From contig NC_080561.1 of assembly GCF_030253575.1 (NCBI RefSeq), positions 10,388,501 through 10,452,500 on the forward strand: a stretch of DNA of 64,000 nt. Direction: 5' to 3'. Source of the stretch: Rhododendron vialii (Eukaryota; Streptophyta; Magnoliopsida; Ericales; Ericaceae). A program made the position numbers and the translations under genes. Below, piece by piece: positions 24,156-34,803 of this stretch (its first letter is position 1; each line of letters starts with the position of its first letter). Below the pieces are notes generated by a model. The model saw only the letters and a list, made by a program, of their open reading frames with translations, made no database searches and was not told where the DNA came from.

Positions 24156-24713
24156 TTAACCAAGCTTCATGGTGCGAGTCATCATGGTGATGAACTCATC
24201 CATGTCGATCACACCGTCCCCGTTCGCATCCACAGCTCTAACCATTTTCCGACAATCCTCCAAGCTGCACTTCTCCCCTATCCTCTTAAGCAGCTTAAAC
24301 ACTTCCTCGGCGCTTATTTTCCCATCCCCATCCGCATCGAAATCCCGGAAGGCACGTTGTATGTCCATGGTCTTCACCCCGCCTTCCTTCTTGTGCAACT
24401 CCACAAACTCATTGAAATCGATATACCCGTCTCCATCCAAATCAGCCACCCTGAATATCTTGCTTACCTCCTTGATCATGTTCTCCTTCCCCAGTGCTCT
24501 CAGCATGGCTTTGTACTCCTCACGTGAGATCTTCCCGTCTCTGTTGGAATCGAATTTGTCGAACACCTTCTTCATCTCACCTGGATTTGGCTGGTAAGTG
24601 GTCGTCAGGCCTTCGTTTTGTCCATCCCCGAATGAAAACGTGCGACTCGGTTTTGTCAGGAACTTCTTCTTTGAGAGGTTGTACTTCAACTCAAGAAAAC
24701 TCGTCTTCGGCAT
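24156..24713 (-). CDS. CML30: Calmodulin-like protein, four EF hands (CML30-like)
   Basis: 185-residue EF-hand calcium sensor. The N-terminal extension (1-45, SFLELKYNLSKKK..KPSRTFSF) is characteristic of the CML30 group and may act as a targeting or anchoring segment. The four EF loops are complete: 55-66 (DSNRDGKISREE), 91-102 (DLDGDGYIDFNE), 126-137 (DADGDGKISAEE) and 162-173 (DANGDGVIDMDE). Each has Asp at position 1, Gly at 6, Ile at 8 and Glu at 12, so all four should bind Ca2+. It is intronless, and a TATA-like tataaa (minus strand, 24821-24826) lies about 110 bases upstream of the ATG. It is convergent with DYW2, 2.8 kb away. In Arabidopsis the pair At2g15680/At2g15690 is adjacent (recalled), which supports orthology. 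A generic CML is the alternative. Confidence 0.9.
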   Translation of the reverse strand: MPKTSFLELKYNLSKKKFLTKPSRTFSFGDGQNEGLTTTYQPNPGEMKKVFDKFDSNRDGKISREEYKAMLRALGKENMIKEVSKIFRVADLDGDGYIDFNEFVELHKKEGGVKTMDIQRAFRDFDADGDGKISAEEVFKLLKRIGEKCSLEDCRKMVRAVDANGDGVIDMDEFITMMTRTMKLG

Positions 24714-24820
24714 TCTGTTGGTGAATCTAACAGCTAGCGAGCGGAATGTAGATTGAACCAGAACAAAGGTCAGAGACCGGCGATGGCTGTGGTTTGAATC
24801 GGTAGACGCGGCTATTGATC

Positions 24821-24826
24821 TTTATA
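24821..24826 (-). promoter_or_regulatory. TATA box of the CML30-like gene
   Basis: tataaa on the minus strand within gcatataaagatc, about 110 bases before the start codon. Confidence 0.5.
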
Positions 24827-25061
24827 TGCTTTCTGAGGATCAAATCGTGTGGATTATATTCGGATGCTAAAGTTAGGAGGACGAAGCAAAGGTTAACTTT
24901 AATTCCTTAGGTAAAAGATTTAAGCAGAACAAAAATATTCCAAAGGCAAGGGATCGGATAAGAAAAGAGAGGAGAAGGTGGCTGCATAAAGGAATGGAAC
25001 GTAGGAGAAGAATCAATTCCTATTTCTAAGAACAAGTTATCTAAAATTCTCCAGCAGTGCT

Positions 25062-25195
25062 ACGAACACGGTTTGTACAGACGAATTCGCACACGTATGT
25101 GTTCAGAGCCATCATATACGGGGAAGTCCGAACACGGTTGTACAGACAAATTCGCACACGTATGTGTTCGGAGCCGTCATATACGTGAAAGTCTC
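25062..25195. repeat. Two-copy tandem repeat, about 70 bp unit
   Basis: acgaacacggtttgtacaga..ttcgcacacgtatgtgttc..gagcc..tcatatacg is repeated once with few changes. It lies about 350 bases upstream of the CML start; any regulatory role is unknown. No gene is seen between 24830 and 25494. Confidence 0.7.
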
Positions 25196-25494
25196 ACACA
25201 ATACAGTGTCCGTATATGAAAAGTTACGGTTGGTATCCTTTTGCAAAAGGTGCACATAATATATAAGATTTCGACCAATTGCTTGACCGAGGTCCACATA
25301 CATCGAACGGTCAGAATACATTTGTGTTCTAACATAATTATCCAGATTCTTGCGTGCATCCGAAAGCATATCCTCTTATGTGGTTCCATTCCTTCATGTT
25401 GCCTATTAGTTGACCTTTTATAGAATAAAAAAGGGTGAAGAATATGGAGAAAGGTAGCTGAAAATTATACTCCACAATGGTGCAAGGAGTGGTA

Positions 25495-25833
25495 AGAGCA
25501 TCTCCGATTCATCATCTAAAACATAAAAATAGAGAATGAATGTGACATATTAAGGAGAAATTTTGTAATTTATTCTCTCTTTTTTCACTTTATGAGAGAA
25601 TATTGGAGGGACTCATGATACTTTTAGAGATTTGGTCTCCAAATTTATTTTTGGATCTTCAAAAATAGAGACTCTACTCCTATTTTGGAGACCGAATTTC
25701 TAAAAAGTACCATGGATCCCTCTAAAATTATCTTTATAAAGTGCAAAAAGAGAAAATAAATTACAAAATTTTTCCTTAATATGTCACATAAATTATCTAT
25801 TTTTGTGTTTTAGAACTTGGTTGGAGATGCTAT
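25495..25833. mobile_element. Foldback MITE, about 340 bp
   Basis: Ends agagcatctccga and, on the other strand, agcatctccaac. The whole body folds back on itself: ttaaggagaaattttgtaat near the left is answered by attacaaaatttttccttaa near the right, and gatttggtctccaaa by ttttggagaccgaat in the middle. No coding potential. Confidence 0.8.
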
Positions 25834-25897
25834 GAGGAGAGGACTCCAAACTTTTGCCAATGATTCCCGAGAAGTCGAGAACGAAGGAAAAGGGGAA

Positions 25898-26221
25898 GGG
25901 CGCCGCTATTCGCAGCCCTCTATTTACTCCTGTAGCCCACTACATTTCGGTAAATGATTGTTGAAAATCATAAATAACATTTCGGCAAATTGCTGTTGAA
26001 AACAAGATTATATTTCGGTAACTACATGTCGAAAATATGTTCAACTTTCGGTAAACAACTGCCGAACATGCATTTTCGGTAAACATCTGTTGAAAAAAAT
26101 ATTATATTTCGGTAATTGGATACCGAAAATATATCTCAATTTCGGTAACTAACTGTCGAGTATAATTGAAAATTTTTAACGAGCTATGGGAGTAAATAGA
26201 GGGCTGCGAATAGCAGCGCCC
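25898..26221. mobile_element. hAT-like MITE with an internal minisatellite, 324 bp
   Basis: Inverted ends open GGGCGCCGCTATTCGCAGCC and GGGCGCTGCTATTCGCAGCC, about 33 bp each, with an 8-bp duplication AAGGGGAA (25890-25897 and 26222-26229). The interior is a tandem series of about seven ~35-bp units, each opening tttcggtaa or tttcggcaa and closing ctg(t/c)(c/t)gaaaa. Confidence 0.85.
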
Positions 26222-26251
26222 AAGGGGAAAAAGAAAAGGTAAGAAGTTTTT

Positions 26252-26882
26252 TGGGTAAACTTCACTTATACCCCTGAGGTCTGGGCCACGTGAAGAACAT
26301 CTCCGCACGTTCGCTAATTTGTTGCATCTGCACCCGACTATGTTTTGTGGATTTATGCAGAGGCACCCAATTCCGTATGCTTTGTGGATCTATGCAGATG
26401 CACCCAAAATCCTTCTATGTAAACCGCTTCACACGCCCCTTAAAAAGCAGAGCATCTCTGTAAAAAATCATGTCGATCAATATCAATAACTCAATAATCG
26501 GAGAGGATTATTCTTATTAAAGTGGAAGTTAAATTTAATTTGAAATCTACTTCATAATAAATTCTATTCGGCCATGAGGTTTTCATTTTCCGATCGAGTT
26601 GAATTTTTGAATGGATGTAGCACTAGTCAAGGTGTACAATATCAACAATTTGGATTAAATTTTTGTTATAGTTGATGGATTGATTAGATTTAAGGAAGAA
26701 CTCAAGGGAGAAGATAAGGGGACATTGGACCTTTCATCATTTCTGTTAAATAGATTTTGCGTTATTTCCGTTAATTGGGTGTTTCTGCACAAATTCACAA
26801 AACACAGGAGGTGTGGATGCAACAAAGTGAACATGTTGTATCCACACATGGCCAAACCATAGGGTATGAGTGAAGTTTGCCA
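26252..26882. mobile_element. Non-autonomous DNA transposon, about 630 bp
   Basis: Inverted ends TGGGTAAACTTCACTTATAC and TGGCAAACTTCACTCATACC continue into ggtctgggccacgtg and ggtttggccatgtg. An imperfect ~8-bp duplication aagttttt/aagtttta is present at 26244 and 26883. The short repeated phrase ttgtggatctatgcagatgc (26345-26410) is internal. ORFs inside are not credible. Confidence 0.65.
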
Positions 26883-26963
26883 AAGTTTTATACATATACG
26901 TATTTAATTGGATCGTGGTTTTCCATTGTCCAAATTATGTGAACAAAATAAGTATGAAGTCCA

Positions 26964-27171
26964 AACCCTAAAGGGTTGGCATACTAGTCAAGGCATGGGA
27001 ATAATGAGTTTGTTCTCTTCTAAAGTCTCAGGTACAAAATTTTTAGAGCCAGTCCATACACAACAAAAAAAAAAACTAGCTTTAATTCGTAATCCCGCAA
27101 GCAGATGGTGAGATTGGTCCTCCAAGATTAGTCGAAGTATGCGTAAGCTGGTTCGGACACCTGAGTTACAA
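26964..27171 (+). mobile_element. tRNA-derived SINE
   Basis: Same family as 1743-1991 (gggttggcatactagtcaagg, tggtgagattggtcc, cggacacctgagttaca). Flanked by the duplication aataagtatgaagtcca (within 26945-26963 and 27172-27190). The box B region is decayed. It sits just beyond the 3' end of the malectin-LRR gene. Confidence 0.88.
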
Positions 27172-27476
27172 AAAATAAGTATGAAGTCCATGCTTTTAAT
27201 CCATTGTATTATGAATCCAGGATCCATAGACAGAACACAGCAATATTATGGTTAAAATACAGCAGCATGATGCTAAAAATTGAGTGTAAAAATACAAGTA
27301 TCAAAAAGTTGACAACCCAATTTGACACAGGAGAATTGGGGTCCATGCATCTCTCTCTGCAACCCTCCGCAACAATCCTTGCCATCATCCATCTCATTTA
27401 AGCCTAAAACTTCCCAATTTTCTCAAAACCTGTTCTGAATAATCCGCTGCACCTCTCTCAACGTGTTTCTCTAGCA

Positions 27477-30400
27477 TTATGCTACCCGCGACAAATGATT
27501 TCCGGGGGAAAGCCTGAAGCAAAATGGACAATTTGATCTCATTTTGTAAGTAGCAGAGGATCCCGTAACAAAAAGGGTTATGAGGTTATATTAGTAGACA
27601 TAAATCAAAGTGGAGAAATCTTCACTTACTGAAGGTTTATGCCTACTTTCTCGGCTAGGGACTCGGGTACGGTACCATTGAGTTTGTTATTTTCGAGAAA
27701 CCTGGCAACCAAAACACATCATCAACTCAGCCACCAAGCTACAGTCAGTCATACTACAAACCCAAAATTCAAATGTCGAAGTGTCCAGAATTTTGTTGCG
27801 CATTCATTCTGAATCAAGCCCCACACTCAGTCATACGAATACGCGCAGCCTTTTTTCAGTGGAATTTTTGTTGACAGTAAAGCGGATTGGATTAAATAAC
27901 TGGCTTTTATCAGTTAGAGAAACATACAATTCATGAAGTTGAGGAAGTCTGCCCAATGACTCGGGGATTGGTCCTTCGAATTGGTTACCCTCCAAATGCC
28001 TTTGTTTGATCATGATAAAAGCTAACTCAGGCAGTGCCAACAAACATATGGAAGCTTGATTAAGTTGACAAGACTGAGATTGAAACAATTGAAAGAAAAC
28101 TTACAAAGTTTCTAAGGCCTTCAAGGAGCCCATATTTGGGAGTGGACCTGAGAGCTTATTGCCTCCAAGGTAACTGTAAGCAAAACATCCCGATCGTCAG
28201 ATTTCGAGTTGATTGTGCCTGAGATCCTCCTCGGTTTTGATTGTCTTAACTTATTGGTTGTAGATTGGCTTATTTCTGTTTTTACTGAACTTCTTTAATA
28301 TTTTGGAAACATTTTGTGTTTTTGATTTGTCTCAATGGGAGAAATCAAAAAAAGAAAGAGATGTAATACATGGACCAAATTGGAACAGTTTTTGTCTTTT
28401 CTGAACATTTCTTACATTTGGTTCATGTAGTGGAAAAAACTTAACTGAACCTGGAAAATGTTTACCAAATACAAAAGTAAGCCGTTTGGGAAAAGTTAGT
28501 CTAAACTCAAGCTTCCCGGCCGCGCTCGGCCAAGTTGCGAAGCATGTATTGGGACAGAGAATAGACAGAAGATCAAGTGTCTATTGAACGATACAACGAA
28601 TCAATCAAACAGTTCAAACTCAGCAAGTACGATGATAGGGCCAAGTACTTACATGCTCCTAATTGCTGTTAAGTTGTCTATACTTTCAGACAGCTCCCCA
28701 GTGAGCCCAATGTTTGATAGATCTCTTCAAAAAACAAAATGCATGCAAATCCAAGTTAATTCGTACAGAAATCGGAAGTAAACCAAATAAGTATATTTCT
28801 AGCTGGTTTGCACCACTGCATCATAAATTAATCTACTGGGCATCTGTTTTCGCTTTTGCTGGTTCATACGCATATAGGAAACATTGAGTTAAATCCATTG
28901 GTCCCTTTATATGCTGCATTTGGATCAAGGATTTGGGCAAGGGAAAAGAGAAAGAAATAGAAGGGTGAACAAACTACCCGTCATGAGCCATTAGATTCTT
29001 ACTTTTCCATTTCATCTTCCTCTTCTTCACCCATATCCTTGATCCAAGCACGGACTGAGAAAATATAATCAACTTACAGAGAAACAACTCGAGCAAATTT
29101 TCCTTCATCAGAACATTTGACTCCGGTCCATGAATTCTGTTTAGGTAGACATGGATCTCCATGCCAATCCGAAGGAGGGTTGTCAAAGCTTCTTCCCAAA
29201 TCTTCTATAGCTATCACTGCAAGATACCCAAATAAACAAACTCAACAAGAAGAAAGAAACTGAAAATCAATCATAAAGGAGATGGAAATCAACAAAGTCG
29301 GTACCGTCTCTAGTGAGAGTCCTCATTCCAAGATTCATAATCTGAAAGATTTCCCCAGCATTGATAACAGGACCAACCAGTGCATCACTTTTGGGAGTCA
29401 ACACAATCTCTGTCTGTCCAGAAAGCGGCCATTGACCCGTATAGACAGTCACGCCGCTTGAGGTGACATTGATGTCGGTGTAAAAGTCATTTCCATTCAC
29501 AGAAACACTGAACACTCTCCAGCTATAAGGGCTGGGGCTCCGGTTGTCTTGGAAGTAAAGCGCGATATAGTAGTTGCCTTTTGGGAGTGGAAATGGTGGC
29601 CACTTGATCGTGAGTGTCTTCCCGCGGCTTGTTGTGAGGGCACTTGACAGTGCCTTTGCCGGAGGGATGTTCCAGAACTCTGAAGGAGTTATGTTAGAGT
29701 GGGATGTGACGACAGGATTGTCATCCGTGAAAGGTTGCCAGAAGCGGTCAAACTGATCATCTGGAAAACTAGTTTAATGTATTCAATATTCAGTATCAGA
29801 AACCAATCCAAGCATCTTTCTACGCAAACCTAAACAAGAAATAAGTAATGTTCAAACCAAGTCCACAATTGGATTCTGTGACATCTGCCATTTAATCGAT
29901 GTACTGTAGTATATGTGCTCAATCAACTCTGAGGCAACTCGTATATAATAAAAGGTTTATGCTCAAGAAACCGCATCTTATACATGATTACAACATGTAA
30001 GATTGGCATGCTATGCCCCATAATTTTGAAAAATCACTGCTACATCATTGCGAGTAGGTTTTTTTTTATAACAAATCTAAATTTCTAGCAGGTAATCATT
30101 ATCCATAACAAACTCAAAACTCAAAACTCAAAAGATGATCTAACATACATTTCAACTTTCAAGAGGCATTGGGCTCAAATATTTTCATGCCAATGGTCTA
30201 TGCCATCATGCACTATAGAAATGCGTCTCTTCCAGGTTATCAGAATGGCTAGCTTGGTATACATTGTTAGACTCATTTTTCAGCTTAAGCTTTTGCAACG
30301 ACTAGTAATCTAACAAAATAACAAATCCATAATAATGAAAATTTCAAGCCAAGTAGCTTTACCTAATCATATCCCCATCATAACCGAAGCTATTTCGAGC

Positions 30401-33400
30401 AACACTGGCCAAAGCATACTTCCCAAAATCAGTAGAATTGTACACAGAGTCTTCCAAAGTTTGCAATTCAACAGCTGATATGAAAGGGCTCGACACTGTT
30501 TGCTCGTTCCTCGCCAAACACACGCTCAGGGTCTTAGCTTGAGCAGCGACTACAATCTCATAGTATGAGCTAAGCCCGTTGGCATAATCCTCTGTCGTAT
30601 TCACTATGCTCCACTTGGTCCCATCGATGATCTGATCGAACACAGGTGGCTCTTTCCCTCCATCGAAGCCTCCATAGTAATACGTGGTTCGAACAAGAAA
30701 CTTCCCTCCTTTGATCACGGGAAATGTGTAGCAATATTTTCGAGCCGAAGTGTTTGGGAAGTACCTCAGAGTGGACAATACAGGAAGTAAATCTGGTTGG
30801 TTGATGGTTGTTTTATTTCCGACTGATACGAACCCTTCGTCAGTCATGTACGTGAGGCCACCCTGCACTGTTTCATTAGGCGAGCCACAGCTCAGCAGGA
30901 TTCCTGCATCAAAACAGTAGTGATATCAGGGGAAATTATTTTCTTCTCCAAGGAAATGCCCAAGTACCGCTGAGTTCTATAGGATCCACACTTATGTGGC
31001 TCCTGAATGTATGGGCCAATACAAGCCCTGAATAACTTCTACGAAAAAGATCAACGACAATTAGATATTAACGACAGACACTCCCTTGCCTCCAATGCTT
31101 GTTTTCTGCTCTAGTTGATGCCGATTCGATGTCAAAAGCTACATTTTTTGCCTAAAAACCAATTACTTTTGTCTCTGAAAAGGGCATATTTGATTCCATT
31201 CTCAAATCTACTGTATTTTCATCAGCAAGCTCTCCTCGGTTATAGCCTCAATAGCTATTTGTGAGTGCTTATTATGCTAGAAAATTACTTCATAGAGCTA
31301 ATAACCATAACCATGAGAAGATGCCAAATTTAACGTGGGTTGCCCAAACAGGCCTACATCCACGGTCTATTAGTAACAATTATTGGGACAGGACAAGCTT
31401 CTACCACTACAAGAAAAATTCAATTGGGTGACGAATGAAAATCGTCACAAATTGCATGTTTTTCGTCACAAATAATATAGGTGACGAAAAAAAATTTGTC
31501 GACTAAACGTTGTCGAGGATTCCTACCTGGTGACGAAATCTATTTTTCGTCACCTATAGTGCCTTTTGATGACGAAATATTTTGTCACCAAAAAGTGAAT
31601 AATTGGTGACGAAATTTTTTTCCTAAAAATTCATCACCGATGGGTCACATTGGTGACGAAATTTTTTGTCACTAATATAAGAAATCGGCGACGAAATTTT
31701 TCGTTGCGAAAGATGTTTTCATATGGGAAAAGAAATCCATCTTTCTTGCTCCTGCTGGGTTTCGAACCCGAGTCTCTTGAGTTTTTCGCGCAAGCTCCAA
31801 CCAACTGCACTACACACACTTTTCAGTAAATATTTGAAATATCTAATATATAACACATATGTTTAACATGAAAATATATTTCGAATGTAATTTTGGACCT
31901 TTAAACATTAAAATTAGCAATTTTGATAAACATGAAAGTTGTAGGCAATTGAGTTATTGTTCAAACCCAATTTGAATTATCTCAATCGGAGATTTTAGTA
32001 AAGAGTTATGTCCGAAATACATTTAGTGACAAAGCGCAATTCATAAATTTTGTCACGAAAGGTACCCATTTGAAAACGAAATATATTTTTTGTCGCTGAA
32101 AGCGTTAAAATGGTGACGAAATTATTTTTCGTCACCAAAGTTAAGCATTTGGTGATGAAAAAAATATTTCGTTACTAAATTGCTCACATTTGGCGACGAA
32201 ATATATTTTTTGTCACCAAATGATTATCTTTGGGGACAAAAAATAATTTTGTCACCTTTTTAAGCTTTCGGCGACGAAAAATGTATTTTATCGCCAAATG
32301 GGTACCTTTAGTGATGAAAATATTTTTTTCGTCGCTAAACAGGCATAATTGGTGACAAAATTATTTCGTCACAAAAGTTATCAAAATAGTGACAAATTTA
32401 TTTTTTCGTCGCCAAATATACTCATTTAGTGACAAAATTAAATTTCGTCGTCACTTTTTCGTCACTAATTTTTATTTTTCTTGTAGTGTACTTTCATGGT
32501 TCACCCAAACAGGCCTACGTCCACAGTCTATTAGTCACTATTATTGGATAGGACAAGCTTCCACTTTCATCAAGTAAACATGGCAGACTTACACAGTACA
32601 TACAAAACAATGGGTGTTAAGGTTAAATTGGTACACAGACAATTCGAAGAGACTTAATAGGGAGTCTCGTTAGCGTGCATTCAGCAAGAATTGAACCTAC
32701 GAATTCACCAATTACGAGTTTTGGGATTTTAACCATCCAACCCATGAATGCATAGCAGGATGTTGGGATCCTCATACATGATGGTTTACCAAACCACCAT
32801 GTGAGTGATTATGGTTTAACTCCGGCTTTGACTTTTGACACTGAATTCAGCATTTTTCTTTGATACCTCAGGTGTCCGGCCAGCTTGCATTGCTTGACTA
32901 ATCTCTAGTTACCAATTCCAGTATTCCACCATCCACTAGCGCAAGGGCGGAGCTATCCTCAAGCAAGTGGGTTCACTTGCCCCACTGACTCCCACATTAA
33001 TCCACTAATTTGGTTAAAATCTACATTTTGTGAATTTGACCCCATGATTTTAACGAAGTGGCCCCAAGCATGAAGCAATTCCATTAAAATTATGAACTTG
33101 TCCTCTTTTTAAAACTTGAATTTCACTATCTATCAGTAAGTGTGGATAATACTCACTGAATGCCAAAAAAATGTTCCGATTTCACTACACGCTTATCAAT
33201 TAAAAATACACATTTGCAAACCTCTATGCATTTTTCATAAATATCGAGATAATTTTTTGCACAACTACCGCTTCCAGCTTCCTAAAGGGTGCTCAATCAC
33301 TAATAATTTTCTAGTAGCTAGTAATACATATCCAATTTTTGATTAGCAGATAAGAATAAGATCACGCATGTTCCTAAATAGACCCCACCGTTAGAAATTC

Positions 33401-33658
33401 CTGGTTCAGCCCTTGCACTAGCGGGTCCCATTACAACCACCGAAACCGACCCCATAAAAGGGGATAGCACCCAAGAGTATATACATATGGATAAGGTAGT
33501 GTGTATATACTATATAGTTATGGTACGTATAGATAAACGTATAGAGAATGGAAGAAATTGGGAATGCGATTTTTTTTACCTCTAGGTGGAGCAGGGACAG
33601 CGGCATGGACAATGAGAGGGATGCTAACAAGCCATAGGATGAAGACTGGGGCGGACAT
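27477..33658 (-). CDS. Secreted malectin-like/LRR protein, nine exons
   Basis: Exons on the minus strand: 33658-33580, 30903-30363, 29768-29305, 29216-29078, 28724-28653, 28173-28105, 27999-27928, 27701-27630 and 27513-27477. All have GT..AG introns and matching phases, giving 1545 bases and 514 residues with the stop at 27479-27477. Residues 1-20 (MSAPVFILWLVSIPLIVHAA) form a signal peptide. Residues ~27-360 form a malectin-like domain (ILLSCGSPNE, LSTLRYFPN, RTTYYYGG, FPDDQFDRFW). Then comes the junction AIEDL..NPPSDWHGDPCLP, typical of malectin-LRR proteins. Four LRRs are encoded by 72/69/72/72-base exons, the standard one-repeat-per-exon layout. The protein ends without a transmembrane helix or kinase, so it is probably apoplastic and may work with a receptor kinase. 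A group including Arabidopsis At3g19230 is the likely relative (recalled). A CACTA element sits in intron 1. Confidence 0.9.
31405..32488. mobile_element. Non-autonomous CACTA (En/Spm) element, 1084 bp, in intron 1 of the LRR gene
   Basis: Ends CACTACAAGAAAAATT and AATTTTTATTTTTCTTGTAGTG, with a 3-bp duplication TAC (31402-31404 and 32489-32491). Many subterminal motifs ggtgacgaaa/tttcgtcac occur in both orientations, the expected transposase-binding repeats. No transposase ORF. An internal tRNA-like segment lies at about 31742-31815. Confidence 0.92.
31742..31815 (-). other. tRNA-like segment inside the CACTA element
   Basis: Read on the minus strand, it has a box A-like tgcagttggttggagc and a perfect box B core gggttcgaaaccc, spaced as in a tRNA gene with a longer variable arm. 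The ends do not form a clean acceptor stem, so this is a tRNA relic or a captured Pol III promoter rather than a functional tRNA. Confidence 0.5.
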
Positions 33659-33706
33659 TGTATGGGAAAGGGCATGGATAGCAGAAAGGATGATTTTTGG
33701 GAAGTT

Positions 33707-33710
<4 letters not shown>

Positions 33711-33739
<29 letters not shown>
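33711..33739. repeat. (GA)n microsatellite in the presumed 5' UTR of the LRR gene
   Basis: About 14 GA units, reading (CT)n in the gene's sense, 53-81 bases upstream of the ATG. CT-rich leaders are common in plant promoters; a regulatory role is possible but not shown. Confidence 0.8.
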
Positions 33740-33744
<5 letters not shown>

Positions 33745-34039
33745 GGGAATGGAAAAAAGGGAGGTTTGGACATGGGTCTGAGAGGTGTGGACACGTAGAG
33801 GGCTGTGCATGAAGATAGTAGTAGGATTGATACTTGACCCGGTCACACCTCCTTTTCTCCAACACTAGGCTAGAAAGGATTTGTTGAAAAGTGATTTGGA
33901 TTTCTTGTTTAAGGTTGTCTTGGCTTATTTGACTGTAATTGCTATTCTAAGGGCTTGATCGGTTAAACAAGTCAAGTAACTTATTTTTTTAATAAAGAGA
34001 GGTTTAGGATAAATTTTGAAGCAAAATTGGAAAATTCAT

Positions 34040-34490
34040 AAATGCCTTGTTGATATCGGATTGAGGTGATTTTTTACAGGAACTCTAAACGAAGTATTCT
34101 AAACAAATTGAGCGGTTCCGATCATCTTTGCGGGACCCGATATGGGCGCAAAAATTATCTGTGCGCGGCTACTATGCATCATTTTCTGTACTTGTATCTT
34201 TACTGATGACCAAAAGGGAAGTGTAGAAAGAGCTGTGTGCACAGATCCCTTTTTCTCCCGCCTCGGGTCGCACAAAGATGATCGGAGCCGCTCATTGGCC
34301 TAAATTCTGAAGTGATTTTGGGTGTTCTGTTAATGCCTCTAACGATATCGAACGAAGCTCATTTTTTACAGATACCTTAAATGACATTCTTTGAACAAAA
34401 TGAGCGGCTCCGATCATTTTTGTGCGACCCGAGGCGGGAGAAAAAGGGATCTGCGCACATCATGCTGTGCACGTAGCTTTTCTGGTGTAG
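34040..34490. repeat. Inverted-repeat element between the LRR gene and the tRNA
   Basis: Arms of about 60 bp at 34238-34296 and 34399-34457 (ttctcccgcctcgggtcgca against tgcgacccgaggcgggagaa) separated by ~100 bp. A third, partial copy of the arm (ttgagcggttccgatcatct) lies at about 34107. It looks like a decayed MITE. No ORF. Confidence 0.65.
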
Positions 34491-34594
34491 AAATTAATTT
34501 TCAAAAAAAAAAACAACCATTGCTACTTACACAGATGGTGCATAGATTGATTTTATTTCAATAAATAATAGGGAACCTTGAAAGCAATAATAAG

Positions 34595-34667
34595 GCGCCT
34601 GTAGCTCAGTGGATAGAGCGTCTGTTTCCTAAGCAGAAAGTCGTAGGTTCGACCCCTACCTGGCGCG
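34595..34667 (+). tRNA. tRNA-Arg (anticodon CCU)
   Basis: 73-base cloverleaf. The acceptor is gcgcctg with ctggcgc (one T.T mismatch) and the D stem is gctc/gagc. The anticodon stem tctgt/gcaga (G.T closing) has loop ttcctaa, so the anticodon is CCT, read as Arg AGG. The T stem is gtagg/cctac with loop ttcgacc and the discriminator is G. A T5 terminator follows at 34676 and caa lies just upstream (34585), the usual plant tRNA initiation context. No intron. Confidence 0.96.
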
Positions 34668-34675
34668 AATTTCAC

Positions 34676-34680
34676 TTTTT
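34676..34680 (+). terminator. Pol III terminator of tRNA-Arg
   Basis: Run of five T residues nine bases after the tRNA end, followed by further T runs. Confidence 0.75.
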
Positions 34681-34803
34681 CTTTCTTCCCTTTTTGGTAA
34701 CTCTTTTTCTTTCTTCCCTGTTTGGTAACTAAACCCTAAATTTAACGTTACTTTTTTGGGCACAATTTCAAAACCCTTGCGTTTCCCAAAAACCAGGATC
34801 CAT

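Noticed and set aside
25899-26226. CRISPR-like array
   Set aside because: Regular repeats around tttcggtaa are a minisatellite within a MITE in a plant nuclear genome; spacers are not unique sequences.
31742-31815. Functional tRNA gene
   Set aside because: Box A and box B are present but the acceptor arms do not pair and it lies inside a CACTA element.
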